A DNA stretch of 32,910 bases from NCBI GenBank assembly GCA_934670025.1, contig CAKUOS010000021.1:1-32910 (forward strand). The letters run 5' to 3'. The translations under genes were made by a program, and so were the position numbers. Shown in pieces: positions 1 through 6,626 of this stretch. Under the pieces are notes generated by a model. That model did not search any database and was not told the origin of the DNA. It was given only the letters and a program-made list of their open reading frames with translations. Numbering within the stretch: position 1 is the stretch's first letter; each line of letters begins with the position of its first letter. This stretch comes from an uncultured Oscillospiraceae bacterium. GTDB taxonomy: Bacteria > Bacillota > Clostridia > Oscillospirales > Oscillospiraceae.

Positions 1-1
1 G

Positions 2-328
2 CTGCATCTGCACCCGGCGCTCGCGCCGTACAAGGCGGCCATCCTGCCGCTGAGCAAAAAGCTCGCCGAGCCCGCAAGAAAGATCTATCAGGATCTTTGC
101 AGCGACTTCATGCTGGACTACGACGACACCGGCTCGATCGGCAAGCGCTATCGCCGCGAGGACGAGATCGGCACGCCGTACTGCATCACGGTCGATTTTG
201 CGACCGTCGGCGACGACAAGACCCCGGCCGACAACGCCGTCACGATCCGCGACCGCGACACGATGGAGCAGGTCCGCGTACCCATCAGCGAGCTGAAGAC
301 GTGGCTCGCCGCGCACACGAAGTTCTGA
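2..328 (+). CDS. glyS: Glycyl-tRNA synthetase, C-terminal part (cut by window edge)
   Basis: The reading frame is open from the left edge to a TGA stop and gives about 108 residues of the anticodon-binding domain of the single-chain (alpha2, archaeal/eukaryotic-like) glycyl-tRNA synthetase, which charges tRNA-Gly in the cytoplasm. Visible family signatures are [15 protein letters not shown] (the usual 'HP.LAP.K.AVLPL' strand), [21 protein letters not shown] (the conserved segment before the last strands) and a tail with [13 protein letters not shown]. The upstream catalytic domain lies outside the window. The gene ends just before a strong intrinsic terminator. No disruption is visible in the part present. 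Confidence 0.93.
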   Translation: MHLHPALAPYKAAILPLSKKLAEPARKIYQDLCSDFMLDYDDTGSIGKRYRREDEIGTPYCITVDFATVGDDKTPADNAVTIRDRDTMEQVRVPISELKTWLAAHTKF

Positions 329-345
329 GTTTCCAAATACAAAAA

Positions 346-367
346 GGGCGCGCAAGCGCCCTTTTTT
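346..367 (+). terminator. Intrinsic terminator of glyS
   Basis: A 6-bp GC stem (GGGCGC/GCGCCC) with a GCAA tetraloop at 346-361 is followed directly by six T residues. It lies 17 bases after the glyS stop codon. Confidence 0.9.
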
Positions 368-380
368 GCGTAAAAAAATC

Positions 381-423
381 GCCTCTTCGACGGTTCCCGA
401 CGACGAAGAGGCGCATTTTTTTT
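381..423. terminator. Bidirectional intrinsic terminator
   Basis: A 9-bp perfect stem (GCCTCTTCG at 381-389 with CGAAGAGGC at 404-412) is flanked by a T-run on the plus strand (416-423) and an A-run on its left (372-378), so it can stop transcripts from both sides. It is a back-up terminator for glyS and the likely end of the minus-strand riboswitch transcript that starts near 730. Confidence 0.8.
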
Positions 424-430
424 GGCAGGG

Positions 431-522
431 CCGCGGGAGGGGGATCCCGCGGAGCGGCTGCCCGGAAAGCGCATGGGTGTGCAGCGTTTCCGGGCTGCGG
501 CAGACAGGGGGATGCTTGCCGC
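431..522. other. Row of three strong hairpins with G/C-rich loops
   Basis: Three stem-loops follow one another: 431-452 (8-bp stem CCGCGGGA/TCCCGCGG, six-base loop), 461-494 (8-bp stem CCCGGAAA/TTTCCGGG enclosing a small inner stem) and 497-522 (6-bp stem GCGGCA/TGCCGC). Read on the minus strand, the first and third carry ATCCCCCT at the loop. The tight packing suggests a structured RNA rather than random GC-rich sequence. Confidence 0.5.
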
Positions 523-524
523 GG

Positions 525-563
525 CAAAAGAAAACGTCCGCACAGACACCTGGCCGTGCGGAC
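525..563 (-). terminator. Riboswitch-associated terminator (minus strand)
   Basis: An 8-bp stem (GTCCGCAC/GTGCGGAC, 536-563) is followed on the minus strand by GTTTTCTTTTG. It sits where the expression platform of the adjacent aptamer should be. A competing small stem, GGAC/GTCC around an all-T loop just upstream on the minus strand, would use the same GTCC arm, which fits a terminator/antiterminator switch. There is no T-run on the plus strand. Confidence 0.6.
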
Positions 564-592
564 GAAAAAATGTCCAATCGACTCCCGGTGAC

Positions 593-730
593 GGCAGGAG
601 CACAGGTACAATTCTTGCGTATCTGACTTAGCATATCGAAGTATGCATCACAGTGACCCACTCGCGGGGATTCTCACCCCATTCCGCCCCGGCATATGCC
701 GGACGAATTGACCCGCCTTTCACTTTCCTG
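593..730 (-). promoter_or_regulatory. Cobalamin riboswitch aptamer (minus strand)
   Basis: On the minus strand the sequence holds the recognisable cobalamin-riboswitch core: GGAATGGGGTGAGAATCC, then GTCACTGTGATGCAT and a B12-box-like AAGTCAGATAC. Helices fit the family fold. A closing stem GGCAGGA/TCCTGCC (726-732 with 593-599) is possible, although its 5' arm lies at the inferred transcription start. A P2-like stem pairs CAATTC with GAATTG (705-710 with 609-614), GGGG/CCCC encloses the TGAGAAT loop, and GCATA/TATGC forms a hairpin. Such aptamers bind B12 coenzymes and usually repress B12 transport or synthesis genes. Here no such gene follows. The B12 box looks one base short of the usual form. 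Confidence 0.8.
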
Positions 731-735
731 CCTCC

Positions 736-763
736 ATTATAGCAGATTTGCGGCAGAATGCAA
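736..763 (-). promoter_or_regulatory. Sigma-A promoter of the riboswitch transcript
   Basis: Minus-strand -35 TTGCAT (758-763) and a perfect -10 TATAAT (736-741) are separated by 16 bp. The start should fall near 729-730, right at the aptamer's 5' edge. Confidence 0.75.
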
Positions 764-911
764 TCCCGTTTTTCACGTTTTTGCAATGCGGAGCGCCTTA
801 ACGTGTCCTTGCGCGCGGGCCGGGGTCTTTAACGCCAAATTAACGGATGGATGCAGTATAATGAGCCTCGAAATCGGCGCGCAGGCGCCTTGTTTGCAGG
901 AGGAAGCATCT

Positions 912-1259
912 ATGTTTTTGATCAACACCGCAATGGAGCGCATTTCCATCGGCACCGCCGGGCTGATCGTTGTGCTCGGTATGGCCGTCGTCTTTTTTGG
1001 CCTGATCCTTCTCATGTACGTCACGAAGATCGCAGGCGCCATCATGATGCGCCGCAAACAGACCCAGCCCGAATCCGCCGCCGCGGCTGCCCCGGCCGCT
1101 CCCGCAGCCAAGGCTGCGCCCGCGCCCGGCTCGGCCGGCCAGATCAAGCTGCACGACGTGCCTGATAAGACGGCCGCCATGCTCATGGCCATCGTCGCCG
1201 ACAGGACCGGCAAGCCCCTCAACCAGCTGCGCTTCATCTCCATCCGCGAGATCAAGTGA
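912..1259 (+). CDS. OadG-like sodium-pump decarboxylase gamma subunit, stand-alone
   Basis: This 115-residue protein has one N-terminal membrane segment (about residues 16-38, GTAGLIVVLGMAVVFFGLILL), a positively charged juncture (MMRRKQ), an Ala/Pro-rich linker (about 55-80) and a short C-terminal cytoplasmic domain. That plan matches OadG/gamma subunits, which anchor biotin-dependent Na+-pumping decarboxylases. The start at 912 is chosen for the AGGAGGAAGCATCT ribosome binding site; upstream in-frame codons lack one. A -10 TATAAT lies at 857-862 without a clear -35. No alpha, beta or biotin-carrier subunit is adjacent, so it may serve a complex encoded elsewhere or another membrane partner. 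The assignment rests on architecture and is moderately sure. Confidence 0.65.
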   Translation: MFLINTAMERISIGTAGLIVVLGMAVVFFGLILLMYVTKIAGAIMMRRKQTQPESAAAAAPAAPAAKAAPAPGSAGQIKLHDVPDKTAAMLMAIVADRTGKPLNQLRFISIREIK

Positions 1260-1300
1260 GCATCCGGTACATCTGACATCCGCATACCCCCATCCCTTCA

Positions 1301-1336
1301 GAGGGCGCGCGCAGACTGCGCGCGCCCTCATTTTTT
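1301..1336 (+). terminator. Intrinsic terminator after the OadG-like gene
   Basis: A 13-bp GC-rich stem (1301-1313 with 1317-1329) with a three-base loop is followed by A and six T residues. The rest of the 1260-1476 gap holds the next gene's leader, with a -10-like TATAAT at 1428-1433 and no convincing -35 at standard spacing. Confidence 0.9.
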
Positions 1337-1476
1337 GCAGGTGATTTGTGCATATTGCTTGTTTTATGCGTTAAAATACCGTTAAGACTGTGCAGATTGT
1401 ATTTACACGGGAATTTCTGTCTGCTACTATAATCGTAATCTGGGGAGAAGCCCCGAAAAGAAAGAGGAGATTGTCT

Positions 1477-2727
1477 ATGAAAGAAAAGAAGAAGCTCAGC
1501 TTACCGGCGTGGATATTCATCGGTATGCTGGCCGGTATCGCCGCCGGTCTGATCTGCACGTTCGCCGGTCTCGGCGATTTCACCACCGAGTGGATCAAGC
1601 CCGTCGGCACGATCTACGTGAACCTGCTGAAGTTCCTCGTCGTGCCGGTCGTTCTGTTCTCGATCGCCGACGGCGTCATCAGCCTGAAGGATCTCAAGCG
1701 CGTCGGCTCCGTCGGCCTGAAGACCTTCGTGTACTATATGGCTACGACCGCGCTGGCCGTCGTCATCGGCCTCGTGCTCGTCAACATCTTCAAGGGCGCG
1801 TTCACCCCGCTGCCCTCTGCGGAGATCGCCGATCTGGCGTATGAAGCCAAGGAAGCGCCGTCCGTCATGCAGGTTATCGTGAACATCTTCCCCGATAACT
1901 TCTTTAAGCCGATGGTCAACGCCGATATGCTGCCGGTCATCGTCATCGCCATCTTCCTCGGCGCGGGCGTCCTGTCCGCCGGCGAAAAGGGCAAGAAAAT
2001 CGGCGAGATTATCAACTGCTGCGAAGAAGTCATCATGCAGATCATGATGATGATCATCAAGTTCACCCCGATCGGCGTGTTCTGCCTGATGACCAACGTC
2101 GTCGCCGTCAACGGCCCCGATATCATCGGCAAGCTGGCGCTTATCATCGGCGTCGCCTACCTCGGCTACATCGTTCATGTCGTGGTCGTCTATGGCCTGT
2201 CCGTCAAGTTCCTGGCCAAGATGAGCCCCATCGCGTTCTTCAAGGGCATCGCGCCCGCGATGATCACCGCGTTCACCACCACGTCCTCCAACGCGACGCT
2301 GCCGGTCAACATCGAGTGCTGCAACAAGATGGGCGCGGAGCCTGAGATCAGCTCCTTCGTCCTGCCGCTCGGCGCGACGATCAACATGGACGGCACGGCC
2401 ATCTATCAGGCTGTCTGCGCGGTCTTCATCGCCTGCTGCTACGGCCGCGATCTGACGCTCGGCGACATGGCCATGATCGTTCTGACCGCGACGCTGGCTT
2501 CCGTCGGCACTGCCGGCGTCTCCGGCGCGGGCATGATCATGCTGGCAATGGTCCTGACGCAGGTCGGTCTGCCGGTCGAGGGCATTGCCATCATCGCCGG
2601 CGTCGACAAGATCTTCGATATGGGCCGCACCACGCTGAACATCACCGGCGACGCGACCTGCGCGCTGTTCATCTCCCGCCTCGAGCGCGAGAAGGCCGCA
2701 AAAAACGCCACCAAGGCGAATAAATAA
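1477..2727 (+). CDS. Dicarboxylate/amino acid:cation symporter (DAACS family)
   Basis: This 416-residue membrane protein of the GltP/GltT/SstT/DctA superfamily imports acidic or small neutral amino acids or C4-dicarboxylates with Na+ or H+. Family hallmarks are in order: the serine-rich hairpin TTTSSNATLPV (about residue 270), NMDGT in the next segment, and the substrate-binding segment DKIFDMGRTTLNITGDATCA near residue 375. Helical hairpin HP2 is represented by TAGVSGAGMIML. Length and order are those of complete family members. The start at 1477 follows AAAGAGGAG with seven bases spacing. It appears to be a single-gene unit, bounded by terminators. The Arg-Thr-Thr pattern in the last segment would suit an anionic substrate, but the exact substrate cannot be read from sequence. 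Confidence 0.93.
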   Translation: MKEKKKLSLPAWIFIGMLAGIAAGLICTFAGLGDFTTEWIKPVGTIYVNLLKFLVVPVVLFSIADGVISLKDLKRVGSVGLKTFVYYMATTALAVVIGLVLVNIFKGAFTPLPSAEIADLAYEAKEAPSVMQVIVNIFPDNFFKPMVNADMLPVIVIAIFLGAGVLSAGEKGKKIGEIINCCEEVIMQIMMMIIKFTPIGVFCLMTNVVAVNGPDIIGKLALIIGVAYLGYIVHVVVVYGLSVKFLAKMSPIAFFKGIAPAMITAFTTTSSNATLPVNIECCNKMGAEPEISSFVLPLGATINMDGTAIYQAVCAVFIACCYGRDLTLGDMAMIVLTATLASVGTAGVSGAGMIMLAMVLTQVGLPVEGIAIIAGVDKIFDMGRTTLNITGDATCALFISRLEREKAAKNATKANK

Positions 2728-2752
2728 CGCCATCCGCGAAAAAGCGTAAAAA

Positions 2753-2785
2753 CGCCCCGTTTTCGAAAGAAAACGGGGCGTTTTT
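2753..2785. terminator. Bidirectional terminator between convergent genes
   Basis: A 12-bp stem (CGCCCCGTTTTC, 2753-2764, with GAAAACGGGGCG, 2769-2780) and GAAA loop has T residues after it (2781-2785) and A residues before it, serving the symporter gene and the minus-strand oxidoreductase gene. Confidence 0.9.
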
Positions 2786-2791
2786 CGCTGA

Positions 2792-4162
2792 TTATTGCTG
2801 ATTTGCCAGATACCGCGCGACGTAGACGCCGCTGGCCGAGGCGTGCGAGAGCGAGTGCGTGATGCCGCTGCCGTCGCCGATGATGAAAAGCCCCTTGTGC
2901 GACGTTTCAAGATTCTCGTCGACGGAGACTTCCATGTTGTAGAACTTGACCTCGACGCCGTACAGGAGCGTGTCGTCGTTGGCCGTGCCGGGCGCGATCT
3001 TGTCGAGGGCGTAGATCATTTCGATGATGCCGTCGAGGATGCGCTTCGGGATGACGAGCGACAGATCGCCCGGCGTGGCCGACAGCGTCGGCGTGACGAA
3101 GGATTTTTCGATGCGCTTGGGCGTCGAGCGCTGGCCGCGGATGAGATCGCCGAAGCGCTGGACCATGACGCCGCCGCCAAGCATATTGGAAAGCCGCGCG
3201 ATGGACTCGCCGTAGCCGTTGGAATCCTTGAACGGCTCGGTAAAGTGCTTGGAGACGAGCAGCGCGAAATTCGTGTTTTCGGTCTGGCGGGCGGGATCCT
3301 CATAGCTGTGGCCGTTGACGGTCACGATGCCGTTGGTATTCTCCATAACGACCGCGCCCTTGGGGTTCATGCAGAACGTGCGCACGAGATCCTGATATTT
3401 TTCGGTCTTATAGACGATCTTGCTCTCGTAGAGGGCGTCGGTCAGATGCTTGAAAATTTCCGCCTGTAACTCGACGCGCACGCCGATGTCCACGCGGTTG
3501 GACTTCGTCTCGATGCCGAGTTCGCCGCATACCGTCTCCATCCACTTGCTGCCGCTGCGGCCGACGGAGACGATGCACTGCTTACAGGTGTGGCTGCCGC
3601 TGTCCGTGACGATCTCATAGCCGCCGTCTTTGGCCAGGATCTGCCGCACGGGCGTGCGGAAGTGGAAATCAACCTTGCTTTGCAGCTCGTCAAAGAGATT
3701 TTTCAGCACGACGAAGTTGATATCCGTGCCCAGATGGCGCACCGACGCATCGAGCAGATGCAGCCCGCATTGCAGGCACTTGGTCTTGAATTCGGAGTTG
3801 GCCGTGGAATACAGCCGCGTATTTTCGCCGCCGTGGCTGACGTTGATCTCGTCGACGTAGCGCATGAGCGCCAGCGCCTGCTTTTTGCCGATATATTCGT
3901 GCAGCGTGCCGCCAAAATCATTCGTGATATTGTACTTGCCGTCGGAGAACGCGCCCGCGCCGCCGAAGCCGTTCATGATCGCGCACGTCGGGCAGCCGAT
4001 GCAGCGCTTGACGGTCGTGCCGTTGATGGGGCATTTGCGCTTTTCGAGCGGCTGACCCTCTTCAAAGACTGCGATCTTCTTCTCCGGGCAGAGCTTTGCA
4101 AGCTCATAGGCAGAAAAAATGCCGCCGGGACCGGCGCCGATGATAATCACGTCATATTGCAT
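2792..4162 (-). CDS. FAD-dependent dehydrogenase-like protein (COG2509 type)
   Basis: This 456-residue protein begins with a Rossmann dinucleotide-binding motif (DVIIIGAGPGGIFSAYELA) followed by an acidic strand end (VFEEG). Next comes a cysteine-rich stretch around residues 43-65 (KRKCPI, then KRCIGCPTCAIMNGFGGAGA) and a central segment ending CIVSVGRSG. A second FAD-contacting motif, LFIIGDGSGITHSL, lies near the C-terminus. This set is typical of the uncharacterised FAD-dependent dehydrogenase group related to NAD-utilising dehydrogenases; substrate and partner are unknown. The Cys cluster could bind an Fe-S centre or zinc. It starts at an ATG preceded by GGAAAGG and has its own promoter at 4199-4228. 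It is monocistronic and ends at a shared terminator. Confidence 0.85.
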   Translation of the reverse strand: MQYDVIIIGAGPGGIFSAYELAKLCPEKKIAVFEEGQPLEKRKCPINGTTVKRCIGCPTCAIMNGFGGAGAFSDGKYNITNDFGGTLHEYIGKKQALALMRYVDEINVSHGGENTRLYSTANSEFKTKCLQCGLHLLDASVRHLGTDINFVVLKNLFDELQSKVDFHFRTPVRQILAKDGGYEIVTDSGSHTCKQCIVSVGRSGSKWMETVCGELGIETKSNRVDIGVRVELQAEIFKHLTDALYESKIVYKTEKYQDLVRTFCMNPKGAVVMENTNGIVTVNGHSYEDPARQTENTNFALLVSKHFTEPFKDSNGYGESIARLSNMLGGGVMVQRFGDLIRGQRSTPKRIEKSFVTPTLSATPGDLSLVIPKRILDGIIEMIYALDKIAPGTANDDTLLYGVEVKFYNMEVSVDENLETSHKGLFIIGDGSGITHSLSHASASGVYVARYLANQQ

Positions 4163-4198
4163 GGTGTATACAACCTTTCCATACGATCTCTATCTTAG

Positions 4199-4228
4199 AG
4201 TTTACCACAAACCGGCCGCCGCGCGCAA
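4199..4228 (-). promoter_or_regulatory. Promoter of the FAD-dependent dehydrogenase gene
   Basis: Minus-strand -35 TTGCGC (4223-4228), 18-bp spacer ending in TGTGG, and -10 TAAACT (4199-4204). The TGTGG-TAnAnT form recurs at three other promoters in the window. Confidence 0.55.
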
Positions 4229-4270
4229 GCGTCCCGGCCATAGAAACCTCGAATGGCCGCCATAAGGAGC

Positions 4271-4301
4271 AAAAAAGCGCCTCCCCGTGAAGAGGAGACG
4301 C
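4271..4301 (-). terminator. Terminator of the phosphoribosyltransferase gene
   Basis: On the minus strand a stem of GCGTCTCC with GGGAGGCGC type pairing (4277-4301, one mismatch) is followed by six T residues (A-run 4271-4276 on plus). Confidence 0.75.
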
Positions 4302-4308
4302 CTGCTGC

Positions 4309-4866
4309 TTACGCCTTGACGGTGCCGTCGGGGTTGAAGACGGGCAGCTTGCCGAGATACACGATGTCCGGGCGGTTCTGCGCGTCGCCCTCGGCCAGAA
4401 CGGCCATGCGGCCCGCGACCGTGCCGCCGGCTTCGCTGACGAGCGCTTCGAGCGCGCGGAGCGATTCGCCCGTGGAGATCACGTCGTCGACGATGAGGAT
4501 CTTCTTGCCCTTCATCTTGGCTGCGTCTTCACCGGACAGATACAGCTCCTGATCGCGCTGCGTCGTGATGGAGCGGACCGTCACGTGCAGCGGGTTCGTC
4601 AGATAGACCTTCATGCCCTTGCGCGCGATGAAGTATTCCTTCGCACCGGACTGACGGGCCATCTCGTGGATGAGGGGGATGCTCTTGGCTTCGGCGGTGA
4701 GCAGATAGTCGTACTCCTTCGGCGCGCGGGCAAGCAGCTCGCGCGCGCAGGCGACGGTGATCTCCGCGTCGCCGAACATGATAAACGCGCCGATGTACAG
4801 ATCGTCCGACACCTTGCACAGCGGCAGCTCACGGTCGAGCCCGGCGATATTCATCTTATATTTCAT
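4309..4866 (-). CDS. Purine (adenine-type) phosphoribosyltransferase-like protein
   Basis: A 185-residue soluble protein with a type I phosphoribosyltransferase fold. The PRPP-binding signature KILIVDDVISTGES is near residue 140; an upstream LLTAEAKSIPL matches the APRT 'TEARGF' position; ARKGMKVY lies between them. It should transfer the phosphoribosyl group of PRPP to a purine base (salvage). The substrate loop TEAKS differs from classical Apt TEARG, so base preference is uncertain. Divergent transcription from a purine permease (from 5162) supports a role in purine uptake and salvage. The start has AAGGAGAAG upstream and a perfect sigma-A promoter at 4924-4952. Xanthine or guanine specificity is an alternative. 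Confidence 0.82.
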   Translation of the reverse strand: MKYKMNIAGLDRELPLCKVSDDLYIGAFIMFGDAEITVACARELLARAPKEYDYLLTAEAKSIPLIHEMARQSGAKEYFIARKGMKVYLTNPLHVTVRSITTQRDQELYLSGEDAAKMKGKKILIVDDVISTGESLRALEALVSEAGGTVAGRMAVLAEGDAQNRPDIVYLGKLPVFNPDGTVKA

Positions 4867-4923
4867 GCGGAATCTTCTCCTTCATGCTGTTTTTCGCATT
4901 TTTTGCGTGATTTCAACTTCATT

Positions 4924-4952
4924 ATTATACTTGCAGCGCCCGGCGTTGTCAA
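4924..4952 (-). promoter_or_regulatory. Consensus sigma-A promoter of the phosphoribosyltransferase gene
   Basis: Minus-strand TTGACA (4947-4952), 17-bp spacer, TATAAT (4924-4929): both hexamers are perfect. I found no purine riboswitch core in the leader. Confidence 0.85.
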
Positions 4953-5059
4953 TCGCTTCCCGCAATTGTGCAGTTTGATATTTTTTCGCCATCGGCGAAC
5001 AACTGCGTTTTTTTGTGCGCTTCGTACATTCTTTGTTCATTTTTTCGTCACAGCGCCAC

Positions 5060-5118
5060 TTGCTTTTTGGGATCCGGTTCAATATAATCGTCCTGTCAGA
5101 AAGTGAGACGGCCTGACA
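5060..5118 (+). promoter_or_regulatory. Promoter and leader hairpin of the purine permease gene
   Basis: -35 TTGCTT (5060-5065), 17-bp spacer, -10 TATAAT (5083-5088). The transcript should begin near 5095, within or at the first arm of a small inverted repeat (TGTCAG 5094-5099, CTGACA 5113-5118). The rest of the leader to 5161 shows only the ribosome binding site. Confidence 0.7.
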
Positions 5119-5161
5119 AATTTTGAGGCTGTTTCCAAAAGAAGAAAGGATGGAATTTTTC

Positions 5162-6565
5162 ATGGACAAGTTTTTTAAGGTGAAGGAACACGGTTCGACC
5201 GTCCGCACCGAGATCATGGCCGGCGTAACGACGTTCATGGCGATGGCCTACATTCTGATGGTCAACGCCGGGATGTTCTCCAGCCTCGGCACGGTGAGCT
5301 ACGGCGCGATCTACATTGCGACCGCCATCTCCGCCGTCATCGGCACGGTCCTGATCGGCCTGCTGTCGAATCTGCCGCTCGCGCAGGCATCCGGCATGGG
5401 CCTGAACGCATTTTTCGTCTACACCGTCTGCTTTACCTTCGGTCTGAGCTATGCGAACGCGCTGGTGCTCGTCCTCGTCGACGGCATCGTGTTCGTCCTG
5501 CTGACCGTCACGGGTCTGCGCAAGATGATCTTTGACGCCATCCCGGCAGCCGTCAAGACGGCCATCTCCGCCGGCATTGGCCTGTTCATCGCGTTCATCG
5601 GCCTGCAAAACGCCGGTATCGTCGTGGACGACGGCGCGACGCTCGTCAACCTCGCTTCCTTCAACGTCTTCTCCGGTTCCGCGACCTGGGCGTCCATTTT
5701 CCCGATGCTCCTGACGATCATCGCGGTCTTCGCCATCGGCGCGATGTCCAAGAAGAAAGTCAAGGGCGCGGTCCTGTGGGGTATGCTCGGCGGCGCCGTC
5801 GCGTATTACGCCATCGGCCTGCTCACCGTTCCCGATTTCTACGCCACGGCTGTCCAGCCCAACCTGACCTCCGACTTCTTCGGCGCGTTCAAGGACTTCG
5901 GCACCCAGGCGTTCGGCAAGGTCTTCACCGAAGGCTTTGACTTCAGCCCGTACATTGCCGAGCACGGCATGAGCAACTTCGTCGTCATGTTCCTGACCAC
6001 CATGCTGGCATTCTGCATGGTCGATATGTTCGATACCCTCGGCACGCTGTACGGCGCCTGCGCTGCCGGCAATATGCTGACCAAGGACGGCAACGTCCCC
6101 AACATGGACAAGGCCATGCTGGCTGACGCCGTCGCCACCTGCTGCGGCGCGGTCTGCGGCACGTCCACGGTCACGACGTTCGTCGAGTCCTCCGCCGGTG
6201 TCGCCGAGGGCGGCCGCACGGGCCTTGCCTCGATGGCCACCGCCGTGCTGTTCTTCATCGCCATGTTCCTCGCGCCTGTCGCGCAGCTCATCCCGACCTA
6301 CGCCTGCGCCGCGGCCCTCATCTATGTCGGCGTTCTCATGATGGCGAACGTCCGCTCCATCGACTGGGACGATCCCGCAGCCGCCGTTCCGGGCTTTATG
6401 ACCGTCGCGTTCATGCCGCTGACCTACAACATCTCCTACGGCATCGCCTTCGGCCTCATTTCCTACGTCTTCATCAAGATCTTCACCGGCAAGATCAGGG
6501 AGATCAACGCAGGCACCTGGGTCATCACGATCCTGTTCGCGCTCATGTTCTTCCTCACCCGCTGA
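5162..6565 (+). CDS. NCS2-type purine permease (AzgA/PbuG-like)
   Basis: This 467-residue polytopic membrane protein of the AzgA branch of NCS2 transporters takes up guanine, hypoxanthine or adenine by proton symport. It opens with MDKFFKVKEHGSTVRTEIMAG then TTFMAMAYILMVNAGMF, the typical AzgA first helix, and later has GMGLNAFFVYTVC, TVTTFVESSAGVAEGGRTGL and a long run of about 12-14 hydrophobic segments. The start at 5162 is chosen over an in-frame ATG at 5150 because the AAAGGA site abuts the latter. It is divergent from a phosphoribosyltransferase gene with separate promoters, which together suggest a salvage pair. It ends at a strong terminator. Confidence 0.92.
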   Translation: MDKFFKVKEHGSTVRTEIMAGVTTFMAMAYILMVNAGMFSSLGTVSYGAIYIATAISAVIGTVLIGLLSNLPLAQASGMGLNAFFVYTVCFTFGLSYANALVLVLVDGIVFVLLTVTGLRKMIFDAIPAAVKTAISAGIGLFIAFIGLQNAGIVVDDGATLVNLASFNVFSGSATWASIFPMLLTIIAVFAIGAMSKKKVKGAVLWGMLGGAVAYYAIGLLTVPDFYATAVQPNLTSDFFGAFKDFGTQAFGKVFTEGFDFSPYIAEHGMSNFVVMFLTTMLAFCMVDMFDTLGTLYGACAAGNMLTKDGNVPNMDKAMLADAVATCCGAVCGTSTVTTFVESSAGVAEGGRTGLASMATAVLFFIAMFLAPVAQLIPTYACAAALIYVGVLMMANVRSIDWDDPAAAVPGFMTVAFMPLTYNISYGIAFGLISYVFIKIFTGKIREINAGTWVITILFALMFFLTR

Positions 6566-6583
6566 GGACCCGCAAACGCACAT

Positions 6584-6619
6584 CGCCCCGGTACAGAGAT
6601 CTGTACCGGGGCGTTTTTT
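6584..6619 (+). terminator. Terminator of the purine permease gene
   Basis: A 14-bp stem (CGCCCCGGTACAGA, 6584-6597, with its complement at 6600-6613) is followed by six T residues. Confidence 0.92.
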
Positions 6620-6626
6620 GCGGCAT

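Larger units (their letters stand above)
372..730 (-). ncRNA. Candidate cobalamin-responsive small RNA
   Basis: From the minus-strand promoter at 736-763 the transcript would run through a cobalamin-type aptamer (593-730), a conditional terminator (525-563), three compact hairpins (431-522) and end at the terminator at 381-412, about 350 nt in all. No credible coding region follows: minus-strand frames here lack a ribosome binding site and run into the convergent glyS gene. Two of the hairpin loops contain the same C-rich string ATCCCCCT, which could pair with G-rich ribosome binding sites. The existence of this RNA is inferred. An alternative is a riboswitch left behind after loss of its gene. 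Confidence 0.4.

Noticed and set aside
148..603. A minus-strand open frame downstream of the cobalamin aptamer as its regulated gene.
   Set aside because: It has no ribosome binding site, its residues are Ser/Arg/Ala-rich without a domain, it starts inside the aptamer and it runs through two terminators into glyS.
1501..2910. A 469-codon open frame antisense to the symporter gene.
   Set aside because: Composition is Asp/His/Arg-rich with no recognisable domain. It is the usual shadow of GC-rich coding DNA; the plus-strand symporter explains the region.
4930..5161. A purine riboswitch ahead of the purine permease or phosphoribosyltransferase gene.
   Set aside because: The conserved purine-aptamer core (TATA-closing stem, loop strings and the CGTAT-type junction) was not found on either strand; only a short inverted repeat is visible.
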